Assembly: GCA_940671915.1 (NCBI GenBank)
Contig: CALNVZ010003426.1
Coordinates: 16,210,830 to 16,274,829 of the forward strand
Length of the DNA stretch: 64,000 nt
Direction: 5' to 3'
DNA from: Paracentrotus lividus
Lineage: Eukaryota > Echinodermata > Echinoidea > Camarodonta > Echinidae
Shown in pieces: positions 48,167-60,500 of the stretch; positions within the stretch are counted from its first letter, which is position 1, and each line of letters begins with the position of its first letter. The notes beneath the pieces were generated by a model that saw only the letters and a list, made by a program, of their open reading frames with translations, was not told the DNA's origin and did no database searches. Position numbers and translations under genes: made by a program.

Positions 48167-50190
48167 TCAGTTTTTGTTTCCATTGGCAACGCATCTGGGG
48201 ACATCTCGACTCCATTTTCCTCGTTTACACGAGAGAACCTGTGCACCGACCAGAGTATACCCTTCTGCGCATTGGTACGATATGGTAGTGCCTTGTTGAT
48301 AGGTGGGCGTGCCCATTACTCTGGCGCCGTCACGGGGCATCCCTGGATCACCACAATTTGCTAAAGATAAGTAAACAAACGAAAATAAAAAGAAAGATGA
48401 ATAACAATATATCATTGGAGTTACATGGTTACAGTTCGGTTCATTTAAAGCCAGTACGAACTAGCAGCCTTGTATAGCACCACCTCAAGTCCTCAACTAC
48501 TCGATTCTGTCCTGATTCCTAACCCATAATGCAACATCCTGAATAGTGTAGTCTTATAATTCAGGCCCATTTTAATGAGAACACACTTTTTCACTACTCA
48601 ATGAATTCACACCATGATAATTATGTTACCAAGTTTTTAAACACACACTTTTCCCCTCAAAACATTTTAGTTTCTCAATGCAAATTATTGTAGGTTGATT
48701 TGTAGGCTACACCGTTTTGATAAGAGTTACCTCAAACGGTATACTTTTAGACTAGATATTTATAACACACAGTCAATGAGAGTGTTGCTCAGTGCGCTCT
48801 CGCTTTAAAAGTCATGTAAGCCAGATGGGTAATTCAGTTCCCATAAAAAAAAAAAGTATATATAAGCGTTCTGGAAAGCTTATAAAAAAGGTTCGATTTC
48901 GGATTGTAGGATTAAGCATTTCCCCCCGAGTGTATAATAATTGTGTTCCCTTATCTATATCTAAATCCATAATCGATTATGATTTTACACTGTTTTAAAC
49001 AGTAAACTTAATATCTAGTCTATTTCCGACAAAAGTTATACCTTCACAGAAAGGAACTGGATGAGACCACGCCCCATCGTTGCACGTGATCTTCGAGGCA
49101 CCTACAAGGGCGTGACCCTCATAGCAGGTGTAAGAGACAATGGTATAGGCCTTGTACGTAGGATGCTCCTCCTGGAGGCCCCGGGATGGAGCACCGGGAT
49201 TAGCACAGTCCTCTATGGTAAAGATATTAAATTAAAGATATAATATTTGTACAGGGTTCTCGGACATACCCCCACAATTACCCCCGAACATCTATCTCAT
49301 CTGCCACGTGACCTAACTCTATACACATAACCCTATTGTCCAGGGGATAGTTGTCCTGATACGTTTGTACAGATCACCTTTTGACTGAAAGTTTGAGCAG
49401 TTAGCTATGCATTCCTAAAATAATGTCGAAGATGCTGAGCAGATTGTTGGTTCCACGGGAAGTTAACATAACAAACAGTAGCTCTGAGAAAACCTTAGAC
49501 AAGAGCAATTTTCTAATAAACATTGTCGGAAATTTGTCTGAGGAATTACCCCCTGACCCTTATAATACCAACTGCATCATTCAATACTTTGAGTTTCCAA
49601 ATATAATATAACCATACTTGAATCGCATTTGAAAATCACAGTTTTATCAAATTAAATCATATGACTCTATACTAACTGATACACTGTGGTATTGGGCGTG
49701 TCCATTCATGACCCATACACGTGGTAGATGGGGCACCAATTATACTTTACCCCTCATCACATTGGAAAAAGACTGTTGCCCCCACATCGTACCCCTCATA
49801 GGCCCTGGTCGTACCCCTGTTGAGCTCTTGTATAGGATCGCATGCTTAAGGAGAAAAGTAATAAAAAAGAATGAAAAAACAAAACAAAGACAAAACAAAA
49901 CAAAGTGACAAAAACAACAAAAAGCAAAACAATGTAGGTACATTGGATGAGGTTTGGGCAAGAAGTCATTACTATTATTGTTATCACCATTATTAAAAGA
50001 ACAACAACAGCAACAAAACACGTTAAAGAAATAATACTAAAGTAAGTGAATTGGATCTTAATCGTTTCCTCATGATTTCCCATAAATAGATGATTCATAA
50101 TGATTGATAAATAATTGTCTCACCTTCTGCATTTGTTCCGAGAATGATAAAGAAAAGGACGGTGGAAAAATATTTAAAATCATACGTCAT
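48167..50190 (-). CDS. Small secreted protein with three sushi (CCP) domains, interrupted by an in-frame stop
   Basis: Four exons in transcript order: 50190-50124, 49844-49677, 49212-49042, 48360-48167. They total 600 nt (199 residues apart from the internal stop), with every intron phase 1. Exon 1 encodes a signal peptide (hydrophobic VLFFIILG core, likely cut after TNA). Each later exon encodes one sushi domain with four cysteines. The last domain (CGDPGMPRDG...CAEGYTLVGA...CKRGKWSRDVPRC) is followed by only seven residues, then TGA, so there is no membrane anchor. Sushi proteins bind complement components, glycans or other proteins outside the cell; the partner here is unknown. In the first sushi exon, TAA at 49749-49747 sits where a conserved aromatic residue is expected (CDEG-stop-SIIGA). 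Because that exon is symmetrical, skipping it would leave an intact two-domain protein. A sequencing error or null allele is also possible. Confidence 0.78.
49677..49844 (-). other. First sushi-domain exon with premature TAA codon
   Basis: A 168-nt phase 1-1 exon coding a complete sushi pattern (C-x-P start, FFQCDEG, TTCMGHEWTRPIPQC) except that codon 55 of the assembled reading frame is TAA (49749-49747). Borders are normal (CTCCTTAAG before, GTTAGT after). Nothing else in the exon is damaged, so the stop is either recent, spliced around, or an error. Confidence 0.75.
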
Positions 50191-51513
50191 AATTACTATA
50201 ATTATCCTCGTATCGTCCTGATTAAAAAAAAAATATTATAACTTTGTCTTCACTTCTCGCCTTATGCATTAATTTGCTTTTTCCACTATCCGGGCTGTGT
50301 GCACAGGAAAGCTGGCATACAGAATCTTCTTTACGAGTCTCCTATTTGCACATATAAGCAATTATCCTAGTCATACTCTATCAATGACTCCGGAGCAACA
50401 TCCAACCTGTCGTTCATGTAGTGTTTCTTGGTTCGTATTCGCCAGTGTGCGCCAGTGTGACTGGGCCTATACGTACAGGAAAAGTTGGCAGGGGCAAAAT
50501 TATTGTATAATAAGTTTGTACAGGTAAGTCCTCTGTAAATATAACAGAAGCAGAACGTTTTGTTATTGTCTTTTTTATTTGTCCAATGGGCGGGACAGGC
50601 GGACTGCTACAAAAAAAAATTACGTAACCATACTGAAAGATACAGTTTCGATTGTAGGGCCTATCAATAATTTCCATATGTGTTCACGGGCCAATATAGA
50701 GCCTAAATATATTTAACCTTACGAACTGAGGAAAAATACTGGCCACCCCATAATGACCCGTCGAGGATCCCTTTTTTTTAAAGACAACCCCCCCCCCAGT
50801 ACTTTCCTTCTTCTTATTTTATTTATTATTTTTTTTTTTTAAGATTCTGATGAAAAAAAAAAGAAAGAAAAAAAGAAAAAAAAAAAATCGAGTATCTAAA
50901 AATCGGCCTCACGGCGCCTGACTTTGATGGTCCGCGTCTAAAAGTTCTCGTATGTGCAAATTTGATATTTAGGCCCATTAGATGTGGAAGTGATTTAAAA
51001 GGAGGAAAACTTGAATTTGGGCGCCCCCCCAAAAAAAAAATTTATTCTTATTAAAATAAACCAGACAGTTTTATACGAATCTCGAGGATAATAATTGTCA
51101 TTGAATTAAACGGCTGTTTATGCTAATTAATAGGCCTACCTCTGAAGGCCAACCAAAACTGTACTTGAAAGATCGAGAAGACTCAAGATCTAGACTTTGA
51201 CAGAAAATCTCAAGTCATTCCGAACTGACTATTGTTTTAGTTTTAATCCTTTCCTTGTTCTCAAGCAGGTGTCACGTGACTTTCCCATCACGTGATCGAG
51301 TTGTCTCCTCGTGAGTGATTGCCAAATCATGCAATGTAAACACTCGGACAAATCGTCTTTGTTTGAGGCCTGAAGGAAAGTTGATATAAAATGAGTATGA
51401 TCTTGTTACCTTGAACATTTCAGTTGATATTTATCAGTCATAAGCTGACGCAGAGTAACATCTGACCGCTGAAGAAGTTAATTGTACTGCAAGAGGTAGA
51501 ATATCAAGTCAAG
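50191..51513. promoter_or_regulatory. Divergent upstream region of the sushi and radical SAM genes
   Basis: About 1.3 kb separates the two start codons. Near the radical SAM gene lie GTCACGTGAC (51271-51280) and a second CACGTG at 51289-51294, 16 bp apart. TATAAA follows at 51385-51390, about 124 bp before the ATG. CACGTG is bound by bHLH-ZIP factors (USF, MITF/TFE type). The middle of the region has poly-A, poly-T and poly-C runs and no recognised exon. Confidence 0.5.
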
Positions 51514-54500
51514 ATGTTTCGCTTTACATCGATTTGTGGGCGGGCGCTAGGGGGAGGTCATCGGTCTATTACCAGTGCAGTGACGCCAGAGTTCCGGGGA
51601 AGACTGAATTCACCTTTACGGCCACGGTTTGTGTTGCCAAGCTCGTCTTTTCACACAAACTCAATAATTCAGACTAAAAATGCCATTCCAGACTTGCCAG
51701 ACTTCAATACTAGTGTAGATATCCACGAACACAAGCTAAGCAAACCTGTCAAGCCGACCCAAAGCATTCCAAAGAAAAGGGAACAAGCAAAAATGGTGAG
51801 TTTAACGACTTTGTGACTAGCTTTGTCTACCACATCACATGCATGGTCTACGACAAGGTAACTTCAAAGTTAATTGTGGCAAAGCCCAAAATAACCCCAA
51901 CACTGGCAACAGCCAGCAATCCCAACATTTAATCTAACCCTAACCCTAAATCATGCAACATATTCTAACAGTAACAGTCAACTCAACAGTCAACACACTT
52001 GAACACAACTGTCAATTTGTAGTATTTGTGTGAAAATTTACCTTGCTAGTCAATTTGTAGTATTTGTGTGAAAATTTACCTTGCTTAGTTATATTTCACA
52101 TTAGGGTATATAAAAAGAACAAAAGTATCGAGGATCTAATAGAAGGAACTTATAAATAGATCTATCTAGTAATTGAAAAATGGGATGTAAAGAGTGTTAT
52201 TTTGATAATGAAAATTAAGTTCTCTTCACAGATATAACGTAATATTATTCCGCACTTGCAATGCCTTTATGGGACAACTCCTAATAAAAACTCAAATTTT
52301 AACATCTATGCCCTAGCTACATGTATGATCTAGGTACTCCAGCAACAATACCCATAGGCCCAAATGATATCCCACAACCAATAAACACCTTATACATGTA
52401 TCAGTGTATGTATGTTTCATAGATTATTACAAGTTTCTAGAATCTAATTTGAAAAATTACCAGCTTCTAGAGCTCCTCACTGCCCCCCACACAGGTAAAA
52501 ACAGATTAATGGCATGAGTCAATGAGAAAACTTTCAGAAAGCAAACTTTTTTTTTATTATCAAAGTAACATTTTCCTTTACCTTTATCTATTATACTCAG
52601 AGGTGTTTCACTATCCTTGCTCTTAATGATTTTCTGTCTCTCTTATTTGAGATAAAACATGTTTTTCCCGACAAGTTCATCGTCGGATTTCTGGAGGTGG
52701 AGGGAAAATATCAGAAGTGTTTTGGGTGGATTTTTCATGATAGTGATTTAAAATAAACCTATTCCCTGATAACTTCATAGAAATATACAAGGGCTTAAAA
52801 TTTAGAGTCAAATTAACTTTGTCAATTTTACAGAAAGTCAGTAATCTACAATACATTGAGCAAATTTTCCTAAAACTTTGGATTCTCAGCTCTATATATA
52901 TCATGTTAGTTTAAGTAACTGCCAATTTGGAAATTTGGCCAACGTGAGTTCACACATTTTTGGCTCAGACCCATTTAGCAATATATCAGACTCCAAAACA
53001 CGAGTAAAAAAATTGGACTTATGCAACTCTCATAAAGTCATTTAAGTATGGAAATCTTTACAAGTTGCAAAGTCACCCAAAACACAATAAAGAAAAGTTA
53101 GTCAACCATCTGTGAGGCATTGTTACATGCACAAAACTACAATCACCAAAAGAGATTTACAATTAATTCATTCAAGTATGAAACATTTTTTTATATTACA
53201 AAACATCCCAACACTGGCAGTCGCTCACAATGGAATACGCTTGTATGGGTTTAATATGCAAGAGTACTCAAGTATGAAGTGCATGGAGAGATAATGTTTT
53301 TTTAATTTGATGTGTTCCATGTGATATTAAATTGTTGCAGCCAATGACTGAATTGAGATCCTTAAATTCAAAGATATAACACAATTCCAAACATGTATAG
53401 TGAGCATACATTTTTTATAAAATGTAGATGTGTTGCTATTTGAGGCATGCACATCATGTTTAAAGTTACACATGATTGGTACTGACAATTATTATTACAA
53501 TTTGTAACTTAACATTGGCTGATACACTTTCCTGACTGGGTAGGGGGGGGGGGGTAGTTTGCAGGCACAAACCCATGTTGTTCGCTTACTAGGGTCTGAA
53601 GTTAAGAACTAGATTCACTCGTGTACTGTAGCTCCTCTTATTTGACACAGACAGTGAGTTTGGAGGCTAGTCTCCACTCTAGACTGAAATTTGTTTAAGT
53701 GTCAAATTGAGTCTGTGCTTACAGACTAGGGGGGGGGGAGTCAACTTAACCCCCATACAAGTTGAAAGATTATAATTTGAGATTTACCAAAGGTACACCC
53801 AAGCTTTAAGTTGTTTTTATGATATCAAAAAGAATCATGTTCATTAACCGGTACCCTGACTTTTGATATGAAACATCTTTATAGTAATAAATATATGCAC
53901 ATTTGTAATGATTTTTAGTTAGATCGCATATTTTAAGTGATATGTGTTTTATCATTTACCTTTCGTTCATTTTGAAAGGAAATTTTTGATAGATGACGCA
54001 GTGTATGTTTAGACTTGCAAATAAAACTAGATTTTGTGCAGTTAATACTGAACCCACTTAGTTGATTTCTTGCCTTCTTAAAGGGCTCCCTCATCCCTGA
54101 GACGTTAAAAGAGATGGAAAATGACGAGGAATTCAAGCTGACAGCTCAGAAGCTGAAGCAGATGGGACAGGCTAAACTGACTAGGGAAGAGCGCAAGAAG
54201 AGACAGAGGGCGCTAGATAACCTGGGCGTACCAAACTTCAGAGACTTTCTGAAAACCTTCCAGCATGAGGAATCTGGAGGTAGGTTGATGTAAAAGGGGC
54301 CTTTCCAGAACTTTGCTGACCTCTGACCCCCTGGCCCTTAACCTAGCATCAGCTCTGACAGAGGATTGTATTTGCCCATGCCCAAGCACAATTTGAGCCG
54401 CTATTGTCTTTAGACAATCAGAATTGGGATAAGTATTAGGTTTAAGGTTAGGTTGTCCATGGTTCCAGGGGTGGGTAGCAAATGGAAGCTACATGTAGGG

Positions 54501-57500
54501 TATGCATATCGAGGGCTTAAAACCAGAACTGTTTATGTCCATTTTTGTCAAAATTCAGTTAAGTCCACCAAATTCATGTACATGTATATTCATGTGTGTT
54601 TGTGTGCCAGAACTGTCTATGTCCTCACAGGACATAGACAGTTCTGGCAATCCATGTCCAGTGAGGATGCAGTTGTGACAGACAAATGAATATGCAGAAA
54701 TTTGGTGGACTTAAAAAATGGACAGTTCTGGTTGTAAGCCAACGATATATTAGCTGACTAAAGATGACTTGGGAAACCTTTGGAAGTGCAACATTTCAGA
54801 ATTCTCCTCAACTGGATTAATTTTGAAAAAATAGGGTACTTGCAATTATGGTCCAATTTTTTCTTGTCTGACGCACAATGAAATTCACATTATGCAATGA
54901 TACGAAGATGAGGAAATGGGAGGAAACACATTGAAAAGATATACTTTTTATCCCATTATTATTATACATGTACCCTCTAGACAAATATATAATTGTGTGT
55001 ATTCAATTTGGCAAAGTATATGTATTTCTCATGTATGTAATACTAATAGTGCCATCAGAGTCACACCTGGCAGACTTGAGCGCTTTAGATGAAGCCACCA
55101 TTATTATTATTATTATAGCTCTTGACACAACACAGTCCTAGCTAGCATTGTGATATTTCTACATTAATTTTTATAATAAATGTTTATTTGCATCCTCTTT
55201 GAGGCTGTTTCCATTTGTTGACCCGTGAAAACCCTGACACCCTCACCGTGAACCTAATCCTAAGATTTAGAGTTATGGTATCTGAGTTTGTAGGGGTGTT
55301 GGGGGTAAACAAATGAATAGACACCATTTTGAATTACGATTCCCATAATTTAGTCTGCACAATCTGTAGCACTACTGTTTTCTGACTTTTCCTCATCCCC
55401 CTCCTTCCTTATTTTTTTGAAAATAAAATAAGCACCCAAACTGTATTTTTTTTTGTAATAAGCGCAAAGGGACATGCTATTTTGCAATGAGTTCTGTACT
55501 GTAAAAGAATTGATTATTATCATTGAAGAAAGAGTCAATAACACTTTGAAATAGGGTTGACTTGTGTTTCTTTCTTTAATTTTTGTCAATGTAGTATCAT
55601 CGATTTGCTCCGTGAAAACTGTATGAACGCGAAAAAGAAATAGAACATATAATGTTGATGTAATCGTTCCTTTATTTTTACCAAATCATTATTGACAAGT
55701 TATGAGAGTAATAGTTAATCTGCAAAAAGGGGTTTCTTGATTTACGTCTACGGCAAAAATAGCGCCATCTACACCACACTTTCTAATCTTCTTCTGACAT
55801 AGCAACGATTTGATATTTGCTTATCAAATTTGTTTGTAAATGACATGTTTAATGCCCATACGAAGACACCGTTAAGCAATAAGGAGGCAAGAAGTTTTCA
55901 CTGAAGAAACAAGTCAACCCTATTTCAAAGTGTTATCGACTGTTTCTTCAATTATTATTATCATTTCTCTGCAGAGAAGTGCTCTTCCCTGCTGCGAAAG
56001 ATTGAGATCGAGGTCCTTCAGCTGAACATAGGTCTGCACTGTAACCAAGCATGCAGCCATTGTCATGTTGAGTCTTCACCACGTAGGAAAGAGATGATGG
56101 ACAGAGAGACAGCTACAAAGTGCTTGGACATCCTGGAGAAAAGCCCTAATGTACACACTCTGGATCTAACAGGTTAGTCTCCCGCCCCCCCCCCCCCACT
56201 CAGTTGGTGGTAGATACTGTCCGACCTCGCTTATACATCCATCATTCATCAGGACTCTTTACAAACTTGAAATTCTCAAAAAAGCCTCACTTTTTCCTGT
56301 TGTCCATATTATTTTAATCTCTTTGCACATAGAAAAATATTTTTGATCATTTACAATCATCCACCTTATAGATCCTAATCTTCAACCCCCTAAAGTCTCC
56401 CCAGGGCTATGACTTTTGATAGTGTATATTCTTGTAAATTATATGCATATTAACTCTTAACGTGCCATATTAATTTACAGCCAAAAAAAGTAGACTTTCT
56501 TTTAAAATCTTTTAAAATGATATAAAATAGTATTGCTTGTTGTAAATGACTGGAAATCTATCCACAGAAACAGAACAATCAACTGTGCTATTTGCAAAGC
56601 CTATACTGCAAGCAATCAAGAGAAAATGAATTATTACGATTGTATAGATAATAAGTACATGTACAAAAAAAAACGTGTCCATGGCACGCTAAGGGTTAAT
56701 TAAACGGATGGGTGCAGGTCCTAAATGGATGGATAAGCAAGACCAGACTGGCATTTAGCCCTCTCAGTTTCATCTCAGTTCAACTACCTGACATCTGGAG
56801 GAAGGCAGCTGGGTTGGAAGGTAACCAAACTTGTAATAGGGTCATTCCATGCCAATTCACCCAATGAAAGTGCAATTTTGCACCCTTCCATCTCAGAATT
56901 TGCTCAAATTTGGTACACATTAAGTTTAACATTACCTTCCCATGAAACAAAAAAAAATAGCGTAAACGATCTGTCGGATTCCGAGCTATGGCCCGCCCTT
57001 TTGGATTCGTTTTGGCAAAAATGGGTGTGACCTTCCATTTCAACGGCACAATGCGCCTGAACTGGTTGACCAATTTCTGTGAAACTGGTACCATTCAAAG
57101 CAAATTCAAAGAGGAATTCAAAAATGGTATCAAAAATATTATTGGAGCAATTTAAAGTGCTATGACCTTTGACCTTTCCTTTAACCTTGATTTTTACCCC
57201 CAGACGAATAATATTTTACTTGATTTTTATGTATGTTAATTGTCAGTATAATATTAACATAACATGTAAAATATCTAGGATGATATTTTATTTCTTCACC
57301 TTAAAAACTCTTTTAATGTAATTTACAAAGTTCTGTTACCCCACATACTGATATTGTGTTGTGTAATGTGTGTACAAGACTCCATTATACATGAATACTT
57401 TGAAACTGAATGTAACATTACAATCAAATGCCATAATGTATTCCATATCTGTTGCTGATGCTTCAAAGATCTCAAGGATGTATCCAGTTTGGGACAGTAG

Positions 57501-60500
57501 AGCTGACTACATGTAGGAAGCATTTTGTTTCTGTCAAAACCGCAGATTTCTGATGATTTGTATGTTATACCTATTGCACCCCAATCAAAAGGGCTAAACA
57601 AATGTCTCTATTCATAAGCAAATGGAGTCTACGTACATGTATACATTATCATTGTGTTTAATGTTTCCTTTATTACCTGAAATGTTTAGTTTCCTTTTTA
57701 ATTGAACGTATTTAACTTCAGTTTGAAAGTATAAAGTAAGCCTATAATGGAGACTTGTACCACACATTACCAACACAAATATCAGTATGTGGGGTTAACA
57801 GTAACTTTGTAAATAACATTAAAAAGAGTTTTAAAGGTGAGAAAATAAAATATCATCCTAGATATTTACATGTTATGTTAATAATATACTGACAATTAAC
57901 ATACATAAAAATCAAGTAAAATATTATTCGTCTGGGGTCAAAATCAAGGTTAAAGGAAAGGTCAAAGGTCATAGCACTTTAAATTGCTCCAATAATATTT
58001 TTGATACCATTTTTGAATTCCTCTTTGAATTTCCTTTTAAATGGTACCAGTTTCACAAAAATTGGTCAACCAGTTCAGGCGCATTGTGCCGTTGAAATGG
58101 AGGTCACACCCATTTTTTGCCAAAACGAATCAAAAAGGGCGGGCCATAGCTCGGAAACCGACGGACCGTTTACGCTAATTTTTTTGTTTCATGGTAAAGT
58201 AATGTTAAACTTTATGTGTACCAAATTTGAGCAAATTCTGAGACGGTAGGGTGTAACCCATTGGGTGAATTGGCATGGAATGACCCAATAGTTTAAACTA
58301 TCTACACAGAGCAGATTCTTGATATGGAGAAAATAAATACGTTATTTGACTTTAATTTCATTATTTTGTAGGTGGAGCCCCTGAGCTTTGCTCTCAGTTC
58401 CGTTACTTGGCGTCTGGTGGAAGGCAGCTTGATCGTAAAGTCATAGACAGGTTTAACCTGAATGAGCTTGGTGATAGATGAATCTACACAGTTCAATGCA
58501 CTTTTCTGCTTGATTGATTGACAGGTCTAATCATATGGCAAGACTCTTAATATTTGGAAGAAAAATGCAATGTTTTAACTCTTAATTTTGTTATTTTGTA
58601 GGTGGTGCTCCTGAGCTTTGCTCTCAGTTCCGTTACATAGCGTCTGGTGGAAGGCAGCTAGGTCGTAAGGTGATTGACAGGTGTAACCTAACAGCCCTCC
58701 TGGAGCCAGGTCAAGAAGACACAGCTGAGTTTCTTGCCACTAATGAGATCACTGTCATAGCATCACTTCCATGTTACAGGTAAATAGGATTATGGAAGTT
58801 CTTAAGTCATAGTTTATTCTTGAGGGGGGGGGGGGTTCGAATATAAAAGCAGCAACCAAACATTCATTGGCAAAATTAACCAGCCAATTACTCTCAATGG
58901 GAAAAGGGGAGGGGGGGGGGTGAGGAAGCCATCATTGGTAGGAGACCTAGACCACTAGGAGGTAATTCACTAACATTTATTATCAATCCCAACTATGGAC
59001 CTATGGAACTATAACATGGCTTTTGATCCTAAGATTGATTTTATCCCAGTTGGGTTTGATTTTAGCTGTATGTGTCACACCCCCCCCTGCATAACGATAT
59101 CTTTTGCATATTCCCGCATTCACTCACATGCACAATACATAGACATTCAATGACATGGTGTTGTGTTATGACACTTACCTAGGAGATTTTGTGTACTTGT
59201 TCTACTACATGAAGATTGTCTAAATTCAGTTTTGTAAGTAGATGCCAACTGTACTTAGGAGGGTCCACGAGGTCGAGGGCCCACGAGGCAGAGGGTCCAC
59301 GAGTTCAAGTATTTTCCCAAGAGGCCGAGCGCCCACCAGGCCGAGGGTCCACGAGTCCGAGTATTTCCCCTTAAGGCCGATTTTTCTCATATTGTATTTT
59401 GCAATACACTGATTGGCCTCGTGGACCCTCGGCCTCGGGGAAAAAATACTCGGACTCGTGGGAAAAATACTCGACCTCGTGGGAAAATACGTGGACTCGT
59501 GGACCCTCGGCCTCGTGGGAAGACCCCACTGTGCTTATGAGAAATTAGTTTCTTCAGAGAAATTCAATTTTGTTTCCATGTTGAAAACATAGGCAGAAAA
59601 GCAGTTTGTTTCCAATTAATTATTTTTAACAATTGATAACTTCTTATCATCTACCAAATTTACTCACTTCATTATCCAAGTTATATTATCACTGATTTTG
59701 GTTGCCTTTATTTTACCCTCCATATTTCAATGCATTTCCATTGAATGATTTAAATAGAATTTTAAAATGCTTTGGGGAATATTCAACATTTCCTTTTGTC
59801 CTGTACAGTGCCAAGAACGTGAATCTTCAAAGAGGCAGTCAAGTGTTTCAGCGCAGCATGGCGGCATTACAGATCCTCAACGATCTTGGTTACGGGCATC
59901 CTGATAGTGGACTAGAACTTCATCTCGTCTACAATCCTTTAGGTAATCATTGTACCATTAGATTATTTAAATGGGTACCCTGTAGGATTGCGAATACGAT
60001 TTGGTTTGCTGTAGCATATGTGCATCTAAAGGCCACCGCACACCTTACGACCCAACTAGCTCACGACTGCTTCATGACTGACATGGAAGAGGTCAGTCGT
60101 AAGCTAGTCATGAGCATTGACACCTCACACCTTGCAACTGCCTTGCGACTGGCCTCTTACTGGCCTGCGACTCATGACTGGCAAGAGCTGTGACGTGATT
60201 TTTACCTCTGTCAGTCGTGAGGCAGTCGTGAGCCAGTCCGGTCGTAAGGTGTGCCGTGGCCTTAACAGGCCATCAGCTGGAATGCTCCTCCAGGAGTGGA
60301 GATTGTGCACTCTAAAGTGCATGATAGTTAATGAATCAATGACAGGGATAATAATATGCTGTAGGCGCTTTGATCTTAACAGGTAAAGCGCTTTAGAAGA
60401 AACCGGTATTATTATTACTACTAAAATAACGTTGATGGTATATCCACAACAAGACATTGCTGTAGTTATGGTTCTTCAATACAGATTCCTACCCTGTGCT

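Noticed and set aside
49061..49243. Plus-strand open frame opposite the second sushi exon
   Set aside because: The opposite strand carries a complete sushi domain with correct splice sites and phase.
56780..58249. Open frames at 56780-57094 and 58001-58249 as a duplicated gene
   Set aside because: They are the two inverted arms of the fold-back element read on opposite strands.
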